Assembly: GCF_029991245.1 (NCBI RefSeq)
Contig: NZ_JAIVFO010000023.1
Coordinates: forward strand, 1-39,226
Length of the DNA stretch: 39,226 nucleotides
Direction: 5' to 3'
From: Xanthobacter autotrophicus
Lineage (GTDB): Bacteria > Pseudomonadota > Alphaproteobacteria > Rhizobiales > Xanthobacteraceae
How positions within the stretch are numbered: position 1 is the stretch's first letter; the number at the start of each line of letters is the position of its first letter. The notes under the pieces were generated by a model that had not been told where the DNA came from, searched no databases, and saw only the letters and a program-made list of their open reading frames with translations. Positions 15,300 to 25,114 of this stretch are shown piece after piece. The position numbers and the translations under genes were made by a program.

Positions 15300-15704
15300 T
15301 CAGGCCTGCTCCAGCTCCACCAGGGTGCCGTTGAAGTCCTTGGGGTGCAGGAACAGCACCGGCTTGCCGTGGGCGCCGATCTTGGGATCGCCGGAGCCGA
15401 GCACCCGGGCGCCCGTTGCCTTCAGCTGGTCGCGGGCGGTGAGGATGTCGTCCACCTCGTAGCAGATGTGGTGGATGCCGCCGTCCGGATTGCGCTCGAG
15501 GAACTTGGCGATGGGCGAATTCTCCCCCAGCGGCTCCAGGAACTCGATCTTGGTATTGGGCAGGGTGACGAACACGGTGGTCACCCCATGCTCTTCCTGC
15601 GGCACGGCGGCCGAGACGTCAGCGCCGAGCGTGTCGCGATACAGCGCGGAGGCGGCGGCGATGTCGCGCACCGCGATGGCCACATGGTTCAGGCGTCCGA
15701 TCAT
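15300..15704 (-). CDS. mce: Methylmalonyl-CoA epimerase
   Basis: 134 aa. It interconverts (2S)- and (2R)-methylmalonyl-CoA between propionyl-CoA carboxylase and the B12-dependent mutase. The VOC fold is seen with metal ligands at the expected spots: H7 in RLNHVAIAV, His in GIHHICYEVDD, and the C-terminal Glu in GTLVELEQA. The segments ALYRDTLGADVS and FVTLPNTKIEFLEPLG are typical of bacterial Mce. GGAGG lies just before the ATG. Location between rnj and the DUF1467 gene is the conserved alphaproteobacterial arrangement. A repeat element occupies the gap to rnj. Confidence 0.92.
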   Translation of the reverse strand: MIGRLNHVAIAVRDIAAASALYRDTLGADVSAAVPQEEHGVTTVFVTLPNTKIEFLEPLGENSPIAKFLERNPDGGIHHICYEVDDILTARDQLKATGARVLGSGDPKIGAHGKPVLFLHPKDFNGTLVELEQA

Positions 15705-15715
15705 GATTTCCTCCG

Positions 15716-15772
15716 CTTAAAGCGTTTTCGAGCGAAGTGGCTACCGGTTCGCGTGAAGAAAACGCGTCAATA
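15716..15772. repeat. Rhizobiales-type intergenic palindromic repeat
   Basis: Nested inverted repeats: GCGTTTTC (15722-15729) with GAAAACGC (15758-15765), and inside them GCGAA (15732-15736) with TTCGC (15748-15752). I recall near-identical sequences scattered between genes in many Rhizobiales genomes; that recollection is unchecked. It begins about 12 bp upstream of mce. The remaining bases to rnj (to 15903) show no gene. Confidence 0.65.
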
Positions 15773-15903
15773 CTAAGTTCCAGAGCGATTTCCGTGAGCC
15801 AGGGCGAGCTGAAAACGATCTAGGTCTCTCGATCCATACCGCAAGCGGGGCCGGCGCGGAACACGCCGGAGGTCGAAGACGGCCGGCCCTGGCCGCCCCC
15901 GCC

Positions 15904-17574
15904 TTACACCTCCAGGATATGGACGTGGCACACCGGCTTCTTGCCCCACACCGCGTTCACGGCGCTGCGCACCGCGCGCTCCAGCGTCTCCGCCAGCGCG
16001 TCGGGATCACGGCGGCGGGCCTTCGGCAGGGTATCGAGGGTCGCCACCACCGTATCGAGCACGTGGTCGAGCATGTCGATGCCCCCCTCCCCCCGCTCGG
16101 GAACGCCGGTGATCTCCACCGAGGGATCGCCCGCAAGCCCCCCCTGGCGGTCCACCGCGACGGCCACCGACACCGCGCCCACATAAGAGAGCTTGCGCCG
16201 CTCCGGGATCGAGCGTCCGCCATCAGGGATCAACAGGCGGCCATCCTTGTAGAGACGGCCGAAGGGCACGTCGTCCACCCGTTCCGCCGGGCCGGGCGCG
16301 AGGCGGATGACATTGCCGTCATAGCAATTGACCACCTCGGGCACGCCGAGGCTCTTCGCCAGTTGCGCATGCTCATGCAGGTGCAGCGCCTCGCCATGCA
16401 CCGGGATCGACACCTGGGGCCGCACCAGCCGGTACATTTCCGCAAGCTCGCCCCGCCGCGGATGGCCGGACACATGGACCAGGGCCTTGCGATCCGTCAG
16501 CACCTCGACGCCCCTTTTGGTGAGGGCGTTGACGATGTGGTTCACCACCTTCTCGTTGCCGGGAATGGTGCGCGAGGAGAACACCACGAGGTCGCCGGGC
16601 GACAGGGCGATCTCCGGATGGTCATCATCGGCGATGCGGCGCAGCGCGGCGCGCTGCTCCCCCTGGCTTCCGGTGAGGATGGCCACCACCTTCTCGCGCG
16701 GCAGGTAGCCATAGGCCTCGGCGGAGCGGAAGGCGGGCACCCCGTCCAGCAGGCCCTGCTCGCGGGCGACGCCGATGACCCGCTCCAGTGCACGGCCCAC
16801 CACCACCACCTCGCGGCCATTGGCGTAAGCCGACTCGGCGATGCCGCGGATGCGCGCCACGTTCGAGGAGAAGGTGGTGAAGGCGACCCGGTGCTTCGCC
16901 TTGCCGACGATCTCCCGGAGCGAGGCCCCCACATCGGCCTCGGACGGCGAGACGCCGTCACGCACGGCGTTGGTGGAATCACAGATGATGGCCCGCACGC
17001 CCTCGTCGCCCAGCGCCTTGAGGCGGGCAACATCCGTGGGCAGGCCCACCACCGGGGTCGGGTCGAGCTTCCAGTCGCCGGTGTGCACCACCAGCCCCGC
17101 CTTGGTGCGAATGGCGAGGGCATGGCTGTCGGGGATCGAGTGGGCGACCGGGATGAATTCCACCCCGAACGGGCCGATCTCCACGGTCCCGCCGCTACGC
17201 ACCACGGTGACCGGCAGTTGGGACGGCGCGCCGGGCTCGCCCGCGCGCTTGGCTTCCAGCAGCCCCGCGGTGAAGCGGGTGGTGTAGATGGGGCACTTCA
17301 GGCGCGGCCACAGGTCCAGCACCGCGCCGATATGGTCCTCGTGGGCGTGGGTGAGCACGAGGCCGGCGATGTGCTTCTTCTCGGCCTCCAGGAAGCGGAT
17401 GTCGGGCAGGACGAGATCGACGCCCGGCGCCTCCTCGCCCGCGAAGCTCATGCCGAGATCGACGATCAGCCAGGTGCGGGCCTTGCGCGGGCCAAAGCCG
17501 TAAAGGCCAAGGTTCATGCCGATCTCGCCGACCCCGCCAAGGGGTGCGAAGACCAGTTCGTCGGTTGGTGCCAT
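15904..17574 (-). CDS. rnj: Ribonuclease J
   Basis: 556 aa from ATG 17574 (a TTG immediately upstream is not needed; GGAAG lies 9 nt before the ATG). RNase J combines 5'-3' exonuclease and endonuclease activity in rRNA maturation and mRNA decay. The metallo-beta-lactamase zinc motif THAHEDHIG (H76, H78, D80, H81) is intact, as are further ligands in PVAHSIPDS and HTGDWKLD. The beta-CASP features follow (CDSTNAVRDGVS, TTFSSNVARI, GSQGEQRAAL, SSRTIPGNEKVVN, HVSGHPRRGEL, PVHGEALHL). Length is usual. The 206-bp gap from birA holds a GCCCCGG/CCGGGGC hairpin (17614-17633) but no coaX gene, which many relatives carry here. Confidence 0.95.
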   Translation of the reverse strand: MAPTDELVFAPLGGVGEIGMNLGLYGFGPRKARTWLIVDLGMSFAGEEAPGVDLVLPDIRFLEAEKKHIAGLVLTHAHEDHIGAVLDLWPRLKCPIYTTRFTAGLLEAKRAGEPGAPSQLPVTVVRSGGTVEIGPFGVEFIPVAHSIPDSHALAIRTKAGLVVHTGDWKLDPTPVVGLPTDVARLKALGDEGVRAIICDSTNAVRDGVSPSEADVGASLREIVGKAKHRVAFTTFSSNVARIRGIAESAYANGREVVVVGRALERVIGVAREQGLLDGVPAFRSAEAYGYLPREKVVAILTGSQGEQRAALRRIADDDHPEIALSPGDLVVFSSRTIPGNEKVVNHIVNALTKRGVEVLTDRKALVHVSGHPRRGELAEMYRLVRPQVSIPVHGEALHLHEHAQLAKSLGVPEVVNCYDGNVIRLAPGPAERVDDVPFGRLYKDGRLLIPDGGRSIPERRKLSYVGAVSVAVAVDRQGGLAGDPSVEITGVPERGEGGIDMLDHVLDTVVATLDTLPKARRRDPDALAETLERAVRSAVNAVWGKKPVCHVHILEV

Positions 17575-17613
17575 CAAAAAGTCACTTCCAAACGCGGCAC
17601 CCGCGCCGACAAG

Positions 17614-17633
17614 GCCCCGGCGAAGACCGGGGC
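17614..17633 (-). terminator. Hairpin in birA-rnj gap
   Basis: GCCCCGG pairs with CCGGGGC around a 6-nt loop, 150 nt downstream of the birA stop. No U-tract follows on the minus strand, so it could be a weak terminator, an attenuator or only a leader structure for rnj. Confidence 0.35.
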
Positions 17634-17780
17634 ACGCGGGCGGGCGCGCCGAAAATCAGGAGGCCGGCGGAGGTGGTCCGCTCCGGCCGGGGGCGGTCAA
17701 TCAGGATCGATCCCAATGAAGCGGCCCGCGCGCCGCAATGCAAGGGCCGCGACAAAGTCTGCGCGGCTCAATCCGACTTC

Positions 17781-18548
17781 TCAATCCGTCTTGCCGAGAG
17801 AGACGTCGCCCGCGGTGATGATCTCCGCGATGCCGTCCTTGCGGCGCAGCATCATGGCCCCGCGGGTATCGATATTCTCGAACCGGCCCACCACCTCGCG
17901 CTCGCCGATCCTGACGCTCACCTGATCGCCCATGCCGAGCGCGTAGCGCATCCAGTCGGTGCGGATGGCGGGAAAGCCGGCGCCCGCATTCCACTGGTTG
18001 AGGCGGACCGCCATGGCGAGGTCGAGCGCCTCCAGCAGCCGGTCCGGCGCCGTGGGCGCTCCGGATGCCTCAAGGCTGGTGGCGCGGTAAGGCAGATCAT
18101 CGGGATGGTGCAGGCAATTCACGCCGAAGCCGATCACCGCCGCAGGTCGGCCGGAAGGATCGCTGCCGCCTTCCACGAGGATGCCGGCGACCTTGCCGCC
18201 GTCCAGCAGCAGGTCGTTGGGCCACTTGAGCTTGAGCGCCTCCGGGCGGATCTCCGGCGCGGCCGCGAGCACGGCGTCGCGCAGGGCGAGACCTGCCACG
18301 AAGCAGAGCTGGGCCAGATTGGCCACCGGAGCCGGGTTCGGCAGCACGAGGCTGGCAAACAGATTGCCAAGCTCGGAGGTCCAGGGCCGGCCCCGCCGAC
18401 CCCGCCCGGCGGTCTGGATATCAGCCACCAGCCAGACCGGAAAGGTCTCGTTCCGGGCAAGGCGCGCCATCCCCTCGGCGTTGGTGGAGCCGATCTGGGT
18501 GAAGCGGACGATGGGAACCGTGGAACCCTGGAATTCGTAATGAGCCAT
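17781..18548 (-). CDS. birA: Biotin--[acetyl-CoA-carboxylase] ligase
   Basis: 255 aa, class I enzyme without the N-terminal repressor HTH, so not a DNA-binding regulator. It activates biotin with ATP and attaches it to carrier lysines. Motifs are present: QIGSTNAEG, the biotinyl-AMP loop GRGRRGRPW (48-56), KWPNDLLLDGGKVAGILVE (KWPND 108-112) and IGFGVNC. The C-terminal cap (GDQVSVRIGEREVVGRFENID) is there too. It starts 3 nt after the nuoN stop, so it is probably co-transcribed with the complex I operon, as in other alphaproteobacteria. Confidence 0.94.
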   Translation of the reverse strand: MAHYEFQGSTVPIVRFTQIGSTNAEGMARLARNETFPVWLVADIQTAGRGRRGRPWTSELGNLFASLVLPNPAPVANLAQLCFVAGLALRDAVLAAAPEIRPEALKLKWPNDLLLDGGKVAGILVEGGSDPSGRPAAVIGFGVNCLHHPDDLPYRATSLEASGAPTAPDRLLEALDLAMAVRLNQWNAGAGFPAIRTDWMRYALGMGDQVSVRIGEREVVGRFENIDTRGAMMLRRKDGIAEIITAGDVSLGKTD

Positions 18549-18551
18549 CGA

Positions 18552-19982
18552 TCAGAAGAGCGAACGGGCAGCGGCACCCGCCGCCTCAATAAGAGGAGCG
18601 GGATAGACGAAATAGAAGATGGTGAAAAGCCCGCTCACCGCCAGCACCGCCTTCAGCTCCGTCGGCATGGGGTCGAAGGCATCGACCGGCTCGTCGAAAT
18701 ACATGATCTTGACGACGCGCAGATAGTAGAAGGCGCCGACCACCGAGGCAAGCACGCCCACCACCGCGAGGCCGTAGAGCCCGGCCTGGATCGCCGCGAC
18801 GAACACATAGTATTTGGCGAGGAAACCCGCGAGCGGCGGGATGCCGGCCAGGGAGAACATGAGCGCGCCGAGCGCGAGCGCCATCAGCGGGTTGCGGCGG
18901 GCCAGGCCAGCCAGGTCCTCGATGGTCTCCACCGCCTGGCCCTTGCGGCGCATGGTGAGGACACAGGCGAAGGTGCCCAGGGTCATCATCACATAGATGG
19001 TCATGTACAGCAGCACGCCGCGCACGCCCTCCGCCGTGCCGGCGGCCAGGCCCACCAGCGCGAAGCCCATATGGCCGATGGAGGAATAGGCCAGCAGACG
19101 CTTGATGTTGCGCTGGCCGATGGCGGCGAAGGCGCCGAGCACCATGGAGGCGAGCGAGACGAAGGCCACGATCTGCTGCCACTGGTGGGTGACGTGCGGG
19201 AAGGCCTCGATGACGACGCGCACGAAGATGGCCATGGCCGCCACCTTGGGCGCCGAGGCGAAGAAGGCCGTGACCGGGGTCGGCGCGCCCTCGTAGACGT
19301 CCGGCGTCCACATGTGGAACGGCACCGCGGACACCTTGAAGCACAGGCCCGCCAACAGGAACACGATGCCTAGGATCAGCCCGAAAGAGGGCTCCTTGGC
19401 CACGGTGGCGATCTGCAGGAAGTTCACCGAACCGGTGAAGCCATAGATGAAAGAGGCGCCGTAGAGCAGCATGCCGGAGGACAGGGCACCGAGCACGAAA
19501 TACTTCATGCCCGCTTCAGTGGACCGGACCGAGTCGCGGTTGATGGACGCCACCACGTAGAGCGACAGGCTCATGAGTTCGAGGCCGAGATAGAGCGCGA
19601 TCAGGTCACCCGCCGAAATCAGCATGCACATGCCGAGGGTGGCGATGACGATGAGCACGGCATATTCGAACTTCGCCTGCTTCTCCCGGGCCTGCCAGTC
19701 CACCGCCATGATCAGCGAGACCACGGCGCCGAGCACCGCCAGCAGCTTCATGAAGCGTCCGTAGGCATCCACCACCAGGGAGCCGTTGAACGCGGTGACC
19801 TCGACCGCGGGCTGGAGCAGCACCAGCACGCCGACCGCCGCGAGCACGGCGATGGCGAGGCCGGTGACAAGATTTGCCGACCCCTCCCCGCGGACCGCGC
19901 CGATGAGGATCAGCACGATCGCCGAGATGGCGAGCACCAGTTCGGGCAGGATCGCGCCGATGGGAGGCAGGAGCTGCGTCAT
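18552..19982 (-). CDS. nuoN: NADH-quinone oxidoreductase subunit N
   Basis: 476 aa from ATG 19982, near the nuoM stop; the open frame extends upstream to 20234, but that part overlaps nuoM and is not membrane-like. It is an antiporter-type proton-pumping subunit in the complex I membrane arm with about 14 helices. The conserved block [33 protein letters not shown] and the helix [17 protein letters not shown] identify it. Last nuo gene, followed directly by birA. Confidence 0.95.
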   Translation of the reverse strand: MTQLLPPIGAILPELVLAISAIVLILIGAVRGEGSANLVTGLAIAVLAAVGVLVLLQPAVEVTAFNGSLVVDAYGRFMKLLAVLGAVVSLIMAVDWQAREKQAKFEYAVLIVIATLGMCMLISAGDLIALYLGLELMSLSLYVVASINRDSVRSTEAGMKYFVLGALSSGMLLYGASFIYGFTGSVNFLQIATVAKEPSFGLILGIVFLLAGLCFKVSAVPFHMWTPDVYEGAPTPVTAFFASAPKVAAMAIFVRVVIEAFPHVTHQWQQIVAFVSLASMVLGAFAAIGQRNIKRLLAYSSIGHMGFALVGLAAGTAEGVRGVLLYMTIYVMMTLGTFACVLTMRRKGQAVETIEDLAGLARRNPLMALALGALMFSLAGIPPLAGFLAKYYVFVAAIQAGLYGLAVVGVLASVVGAFYYLRVVKIMYFDEPVDAFDPMPTELKAVLAVSGLFTIFYFVYPAPLIEAAGAAARSLF

Positions 19983-19999
19983 TGAGGCGACCTCGAGAA

Positions 20000-21511
20000 T
20001 TAAAAGCTCAGCAGCAGGGCGGTCTTCACCGCACCCGCCACAGAATCGGTACGCGCGACCACCGCGTTCACCGCATGGGATGTCATGTTGAGGATGGGCG
20101 CGGGCCACACGCCGAACAGGATGGTCAGGATCACCAGAGGCACCATGATCACGATCTCCCGGGGGGAGAGGTCCATCATGGTCTTCAGCTTCTCCTTCTC
20201 GAGCGGCCCGAAGATCACGCGCAGGTAGAGCCACAGGGCATAGCCCGCCGAGAGGATCACGCCCGTCGCCGCGAAGAAGGCGATCCAGGTGTTGCGCTCG
20301 AAGGCGGCGAGCATGGTCAGGAACTCGCCGACGAAGCCCGAGGTGCCCGGCAGACCCACATTGGCCATGGTGAAGATCATCAGCACCGTGGCGTAGAGGG
20401 GCATGCGGTGCACGAGGCCGCCATAGGCCGCGATCTCGCGGGTGTGCAGGCGGTCATAGATGACGCCCACGCACAGGAACAGCGCGCCGGAGACGAAGCC
20501 GTGGGAGATCATGAGGAACATGGCGCCCTGCAGGCCCTGCTCGTTCATGGCGAAGATGCCCATGGTCACAAAACCCATGTGGGCGATGGACGAATAGGCG
20601 ATCAGCTTCTTGATGTCCTCCTGAACGAGGGCCACCAGCGACGTGTAGATGATGGCCACCACAGAGAGGGTGAACACCAGCGGCGCGAAATAGTGGCTCG
20701 CCTCGGGGAACATGGGAAGCGAGTAGCGCAGGAAGCCGTAGCCGCCCATCTTCAGCAGCACGCCCGCCAGGATGACGGAACCGGCGGTGGGCGCCTCCAC
20801 GTGGGCGTCGGGCAGCCAGGTGTGCACCGGCCACATGGGCATCTTCACCGCGAAGGAGGCGAAGAAGGCGAGCCACAGCCAGGTCTGCATGCCGGACGGG
20901 AAGCCATGGGTGAGCAGCGTCGGCACGTCCGTGGTCCCGGCCTGCCAGTACATCGCCATGATGGCCAGCATCATCAGCACGGAGCCGGCCAGCGTGTAGA
21001 GGAAGAACTTGAACGCCGCATAGACGCGCCGCTGACCGCCCCAGACGCCGATGATGAGAAACATCGGAATGAGGCCGCCCTCGAAGAAGAAGTAGAAGAG
21101 GACGAGATCCAGGGCCGAGAAGGTGCCGATCATCAGCGTCTCGAGCACCAGGAACGCGATCATGTATTCCTTCACGCGCTTGTTCACGCTCTCCCAGGAG
21201 GCGAGGATGCAGAACGGCATGAGGAAGGTGGTGAGGATGACGAAGGGCAGCGAGATGCCATCCACGCCCATGTGGTAGGCGGCCAGATCGCCGAGCCACG
21301 CCGTCTTCTCCACGAACTGGAAGCCGGGCGCGGCCGGGTCGAACCCGGTCAGCAGCAGCAGCGACACCACGAAGGTGACAAGGGTCGTCCACAGCGCCAC
21401 CCAGCGGGCGTTGCGCGCGGCGACCTCGTCGTCGCCCCGCACCACCAGGATGAACAGCGCGCCGACAAGCGGCAGGAAGGTGACGACGGAGAGGATGGGC
21501 CAGTCGGTCAT
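20000..21511 (-). CDS. nuoM: NADH-quinone oxidoreductase subunit M
   Basis: 503 aa; ATG 21511 lies 2 nt after the nuoL stop and has GGAG upstream. It is the middle antiporter-like subunit of the membrane arm. Recognisable blocks are [60 protein letters not shown] and [15 protein letters not shown]. The Glu of the GGL helix and the Lys in helix FAVKMPMW are in place. Gap to nuoN is 17 nt. Confidence 0.96.
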   Translation of the reverse strand: MTDWPILSVVTFLPLVGALFILVVRGDDEVAARNARWVALWTTLVTFVVSLLLLTGFDPAAPGFQFVEKTAWLGDLAAYHMGVDGISLPFVILTTFLMPFCILASWESVNKRVKEYMIAFLVLETLMIGTFSALDLVLFYFFFEGGLIPMFLIIGVWGGQRRVYAAFKFFLYTLAGSVLMMLAIMAMYWQAGTTDVPTLLTHGFPSGMQTWLWLAFFASFAVKMPMWPVHTWLPDAHVEAPTAGSVILAGVLLKMGGYGFLRYSLPMFPEASHYFAPLVFTLSVVAIIYTSLVALVQEDIKKLIAYSSIAHMGFVTMGIFAMNEQGLQGAMFLMISHGFVSGALFLCVGVIYDRLHTREIAAYGGLVHRMPLYATVLMIFTMANVGLPGTSGFVGEFLTMLAAFERNTWIAFFAATGVILSAGYALWLYLRVIFGPLEKEKLKTMMDLSPREIVIMVPLVILTILFGVWPAPILNMTSHAVNAVVARTDSVAGAVKTALLLSF

Positions 21512-21513
21512 CG

Positions 21514-23439
21514 TCACACTCCGGCGAACATGAACCAGGTGATGAAGGCCGCGACGCCGATGAGCATCACGAAGGCGTAGTGGTAGAGGTAGCCGGTCTG
21601 GAGCCGCACCACCCCACGTGTCACGTCGAGCACCCGCGACGACACGCCGTTGGGGCCGAAGCCGTCGATGATGGTGCCGTCGCCGCGCTTCCACAGCAGC
21701 CGGCCGATCCACAGCGCCGGCTTCACGAAGATGCGGTCGTAGAGCTCGTCGAAGTACCACTTGTTGAGCAGGAACTGGTAGAGCGCATCCTGCGACTTGG
21801 CGAGCGCCACCGGGACCGTGCGGTCGACGACGTAGAACCAGTAGGCGATCACGAAGCCGAGCACCATCATCAGTGTCGGCAGGTATTTCGCCCACAGCGG
21901 GATGTCGTGGATATCATGGAGGATGTGGTTTTCCGCGGCCATGAAGATGGAGTGGCGGAAGAAGTGGTGCACGCCCTCGCCCACGAACACATTGTAGAGC
22001 GCAAAACCCGCGATCACCGAGCCCACCGCCAGCACGCCGAGCGGAATGGTCATCACCCGCGGCGATTCATGGGCCGCCTCGTAATGGTGATGGTCGTGCG
22101 GATGGCCATGGAAGGTGAGGAAGATCAGACGCCACGAATAGAAGGAGGTAAGCGCCGCCGCCGCGACCGTCATCACCCAGCCGTAGAGGCCGAAATAATT
22201 GTGCGAAGCCCAGGCCGACTCGATGATGGCGTCCTTGGAATAATAACCCGCAAGGAAAGGGAAGCCGGTGATGGCCAGGGTCCCGATCAGCATCATGGCG
22301 TAGGTGAAGGGGATCTTCTTGGCGAGCCCGCCCATGTTCCGCATGTCCTGCTCATGGTGCATCGCGTTGATGACCGAGCCGGCGCCGAGGAACAGCAGCG
22401 CCTTGAAGCAGGCGTGCGTCACCAGGTGGAACACGCCGATGGAATAGGCCCCCGCGCCCATGGCCACGAACATGTAGCCGAGCTGGGAGCAGGTGGAATA
22501 GGCGATCACCTTCTTGATGTCGTTCTGCACCAGGGCGACCGTGGCCGCGAACATGGCGGTGGTGGCACCGGTCAGCATCACCACGTTGAGCGCGGTCTGG
22601 GACAGTTCGAAGATGGGCGACATGCGCGCCACCATGAACACGCCGGCGGTCACCATGGTGGCGGCGTGGATGAGGGCGGAGACCGGGGTCGGTCCCTCCA
22701 TGGCGTCCGGCAGCCAAGTGTGCAGCAGGAACTGCGCCGACTTGCCCATGGCGCCGATGAACAGCAGCAGGGCGATGACCGTGGGCGCGTCCCAATGGTG
22801 GCCGAGGAAGGGAATGGTCTTGCCGGCCAGCGACGGGGCCGCCGCGAACACCTGCTCGAAGGCGATGGAGCCGGTCATCACGAAGATGGCGAAGATGCCC
22901 AGCATGAAGCCGAAGTCACCCACGCGGTTGACCACGAAGGCCTTCATGGCCGCCGCATTGGCGGAGGGCTTCTGGTACCAGAAGCCGATGAGCAGATAGG
23001 AGGCGAGGCCCACGCCCTCCCAGCCGAAGAACAGCTGGAGCAGGTTGTCCGCCGTCACCAGCATCAGCATGGCGAAGGTGAAGAGGGACAGGTAGGCGAA
23101 GAAGCGCGGCCGGCTCGGATCCTCGTGCATGTAGCCGATGGAATACAGGTGCACGAGGGAGGACACGGTGGTGACCACGATCAGCATGATCACGGTCATG
23201 GTGTCGATCCGGAACGCCCAGTCGACCTTGAGGTCGCCCACGTGGATCCACTGCATCACCTGGACGCGCGTGTCGTGTTCGCCGAACCCCACGCCGAAGA
23301 AGGCGATCCAGGACAGGAGGCAGGCGATGAACAGCAGCGAGGTGGTCACCACCTCGCTTGGCCGCGCGCCGATGGTGCGGCCGAACAGGCCGGCGACAAG
23401 GAAGCCGAGGAGGGGGAAGAAGACGATCGCCTGATACAT
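21514..23439 (-). CDS. nuoL: NADH-quinone oxidoreductase subunit L
   Basis: 641 aa. The distal antiporter-like subunit with the long C-terminal lateral helix. Conserved parts: [60 protein letters not shown], and [17 protein letters not shown]. The His-rich loop [17 protein letters not shown] in the C-terminal part is common in alphaproteobacterial NuoL. It begins 4 nt after the nuoK stop and ends 2 nt before nuoM. Confidence 0.97.
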   Translation of the reverse strand: MYQAIVFFPLLGFLVAGLFGRTIGARPSEVVTTSLLFIACLLSWIAFFGVGFGEHDTRVQVMQWIHVGDLKVDWAFRIDTMTVIMLIVVTTVSSLVHLYSIGYMHEDPSRPRFFAYLSLFTFAMLMLVTADNLLQLFFGWEGVGLASYLLIGFWYQKPSANAAAMKAFVVNRVGDFGFMLGIFAIFVMTGSIAFEQVFAAAPSLAGKTIPFLGHHWDAPTVIALLLFIGAMGKSAQFLLHTWLPDAMEGPTPVSALIHAATMVTAGVFMVARMSPIFELSQTALNVVMLTGATTAMFAATVALVQNDIKKVIAYSTCSQLGYMFVAMGAGAYSIGVFHLVTHACFKALLFLGAGSVINAMHHEQDMRNMGGLAKKIPFTYAMMLIGTLAITGFPFLAGYYSKDAIIESAWASHNYFGLYGWVMTVAAAALTSFYSWRLIFLTFHGHPHDHHHYEAAHESPRVMTIPLGVLAVGSVIAGFALYNVFVGEGVHHFFRHSIFMAAENHILHDIHDIPLWAKYLPTLMMVLGFVIAYWFYVVDRTVPVALAKSQDALYQFLLNKWYFDELYDRIFVKPALWIGRLLWKRGDGTIIDGFGPNGVSSRVLDVTRGVVRLQTGYLYHYAFVMLIGVAAFITWFMFAGV

Positions 23440-23443
23440 GGCC

Positions 23444-23752
23444 TCAGCCCTTCATGGCGTTGATGTCCTCGACGGCGATCGAACCGCGGTTGCGGTAGAA
23501 CACCACGAGGATGGCGAGGCCGATGGCCGCCTCGGCCGCCGCAACGGTGAGGACGAACAGCGCGAACACCTGGCCCGTCAGGTTCCCGAGGAAGGCCGAG
23601 AACGACACCAGGTTGATGTTCACGGCGAGCAGGATCAGCTCCACCGACATGAGGATGACGATCACGTTCTTCCGGTTGAGGAAGATGCCCAGCGTCCCCA
23701 GCGTGAACAGGATCGCCGCGACCGTGAGATAGTGGGAGAGACCGATGACCAT
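23444..23752 (-). CDS. nuoK: NADH-quinone oxidoreductase subunit K
   Basis: 102 aa from ATG 23752, which has GAGGGGG 6 nt upstream and gives the usual family length and start ([19 protein letters not shown]). An in-frame TTG (23767) and ATG (23758) lie upstream but fit the ribosome site poorly. Three helices; the conserved glutamates of the proton path are seen in [13 protein letters not shown] and [12 protein letters not shown]. The chosen start lies 12 nt beyond the nuoJ stop. Confidence 0.95.
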   Translation of the reverse strand: MVIGLSHYLTVAAILFTLGTLGIFLNRKNVIVILMSVELILLAVNINLVSFSAFLGNLTGQVFALFVLTVAAAEAAIGLAILVVFYRNRGSIAVEDINAMKG

Positions 23753-23763
23753 GCCCATCCCCC

Positions 23764-24378
23764 TCAAAGGCCCTGGCCGGGGCGCACCTTGACCACGTCC
23801 ATGGCGGACTTGGCGGTGCGCGCGACCTGCGCCGAAACGTTCTGGCGCTTCACATTCACCTTGTGGCGGAGCGTGAGCACGATGGCGCCGATCATGGCGA
23901 CGAGGAGCACGAAGCCCGCCGCCTGGAAGAAGTAGATGTAGTCGGTGTAGAGCACCCGCCCGATGGCCTGGACGTTGCCCACGTCACCGGCCGTGGGCGG
24001 CGCGGACGCCACCGCCGAAGCGACACCGGGCCCGGCCACCCAGGCCCCGGCCACGAGCACCAGCTCGGCAAGGAAGATGAGGCCGACCACGAGGCCCACC
24101 GGCAGGTATTGCAGGAAGCCCTGGCGCAGCTCCACGAAGTCCACGTCGAGCATCATCACGACGAAGAGGAAGAGCACCGCCACCGCGCCCACATAGACCA
24201 CCACCAGGATCAGCGCGAGGAACTCCGCCCCGATCAGGATGAAGAGCCCCGCCGCATTCACGAAGGCGAGGATGAGGAACAGCACGGACTGCACCGGGTT
24301 GCGGGAGGAGATCACCATGAAGGCGGACGCCACCAGCACGAAGGCGAAGAGATAGAAAAACGCTGCCGCGACGTTCAT
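23764..24378 (-). CDS. nuoJ: NADH-quinone oxidoreductase subunit J
   Basis: 204 aa with five hydrophobic helices; the conserved bent helix is seen as [28 protein letters not shown]. The loop after helix 4 ([19 protein letters not shown]) and the C-terminal tail are longer than in E. coli NuoJ (184 aa). The upstream gap to nuoI (204 bp) is unusually long for this operon and carries two hairpins. Confidence 0.94.
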   Translation of the reverse strand: MNVAAAFFYLFAFVLVASAFMVISSRNPVQSVLFLILAFVNAAGLFILIGAEFLALILVVVYVGAVAVLFLFVVMMLDVDFVELRQGFLQYLPVGLVVGLIFLAELVLVAGAWVAGPGVASAVASAPPTAGDVGNVQAIGRVLYTDYIYFFQAAGFVLLVAMIGAIVLTLRHKVNVKRQNVSAQVARTAKSAMDVVKVRPGQGL

Positions 24379-24522
24379 GCGCGAAGCCCCCCTCCCCGCG
24401 GCGCGCCCGCGCCGGTCATGTCCGGCCCCTTATGGCGGCCGGCCTGTCGATTGCCTTGACGCATCCCAAAAGTCCACTGTCGTGTCGTCGCGCAGGACGC
24501 GTGACGCTCGGCTGTCCCCCAC

Positions 24523-24576
24523 TGCCGGCCGAAAGCCGGCAACATCTGTCCCTCGCCTTCCGGCCACCGGCCGGAA
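24523..24576 (-). other. Two adjacent hairpins in the nuoI-nuoJ gap
   Basis: TGCCGGC/GCCGGCA (24523-24541, 5-nt loop) and TTCCGGCC/GGCCGGAA (24558-24576, loop of 3) are both perfect. They lie 6 and 41 nt downstream of the nuoI stop on the transcribed strand, well before nuoJ. No U-tract. They could stabilise or terminate the upstream nuoA-I mRNA, or be REP-like. Confidence 0.5.
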
Positions 24577-24582
24577 ACGCGC

Positions 24583-25071
24583 TCAGCGATACGGCGCATC
24601 CATCGCGATGGACCGCGCGATCTCGCGCTCCCACCGGTCGCCGTTCGCGAGCAGCTTTTCCTTGTCGTAGTAAAGCTCCTCGCGGGTCTCGGCGGCGAAC
24701 TCGAAGTTCGGCCCCTCGACGATGGCATCCACCGGGCACGCCTCCTGGCAGAAGCCGCAATAGATGCACTTCACCATGTCGATGTCGTAACGTGTGGTGC
24801 GGCGCGTGCCGTCATTGCGGCGCGGCCCGGCCTCGATGGTGATGGCCTGCGCTGGGCAGATGGCCTCGCACAGCTTGCAGGCGATGCAGCGCTCTTCCCC
24901 GTTGGGATAGCGGCGCAGCGCATGCTCGCCGCGAAAGCGCGGGGACAGCGGCCCCTTCTCGAAAGGATAGTTCAGCGTCGCCTTGGGCTTGAAGAAATAG
25001 CGCATGGCGAGGAAGAAGCCGGAGACGAGCTCCGTCAGGAAGAGACCGCGCGCGGCCTGATCGAGCTTCAT
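24583..25071 (-). CDS. nuoI: NADH-quinone oxidoreductase subunit I
   Basis: 162 aa from ATG 25071; the frame is open upstream to 25170 but lacks family similarity. It carries clusters N6a and N6b: [12 protein letters not shown] (C62, C65, C68, C72) and [12 protein letters not shown] (C102, C105, C108, C112). The flanking [12 protein letters not shown] and [14 protein letters not shown] are standard. It sits at the peripheral/membrane arm junction. Gap of 43 nt from nuoH. Confidence 0.96.
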   Translation of the reverse strand: MKLDQAARGLFLTELVSGFFLAMRYFFKPKATLNYPFEKGPLSPRFRGEHALRRYPNGEERCIACKLCEAICPAQAITIEAGPRRNDGTRRTTRYDIDMVKCIYCGFCQEACPVDAIVEGPNFEFAAETREELYYDKEKLLANGDRWEREIARSIAMDAPYR

Positions 25072-25114
25072 GGACGCTCTCCCGGAAGGCAGTGCGGACG
25101 AAGGACGGGCGCGG

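Noticed and set aside
15919-17925. 668-codon open frame on the plus strand antisense to rnj
   Set aside because: Low-complexity His/Arg/Gly-rich product with no family pattern; it mirrors the codon bias of the true minus-strand gene.
17701-17994. 97-codon open frame in the birA-rnj gap as a coaX remnant
   Set aside because: Lacks the DVGNT-type ATP-binding motif of CoaX and mostly overlaps birA in another frame.
21580-23463. 627-codon open frame antisense to nuoL
   Set aside because: Composition (His, Glu, Gln, Arg) is the usual antisense shadow of a hydrophobic membrane protein in GC-rich DNA.
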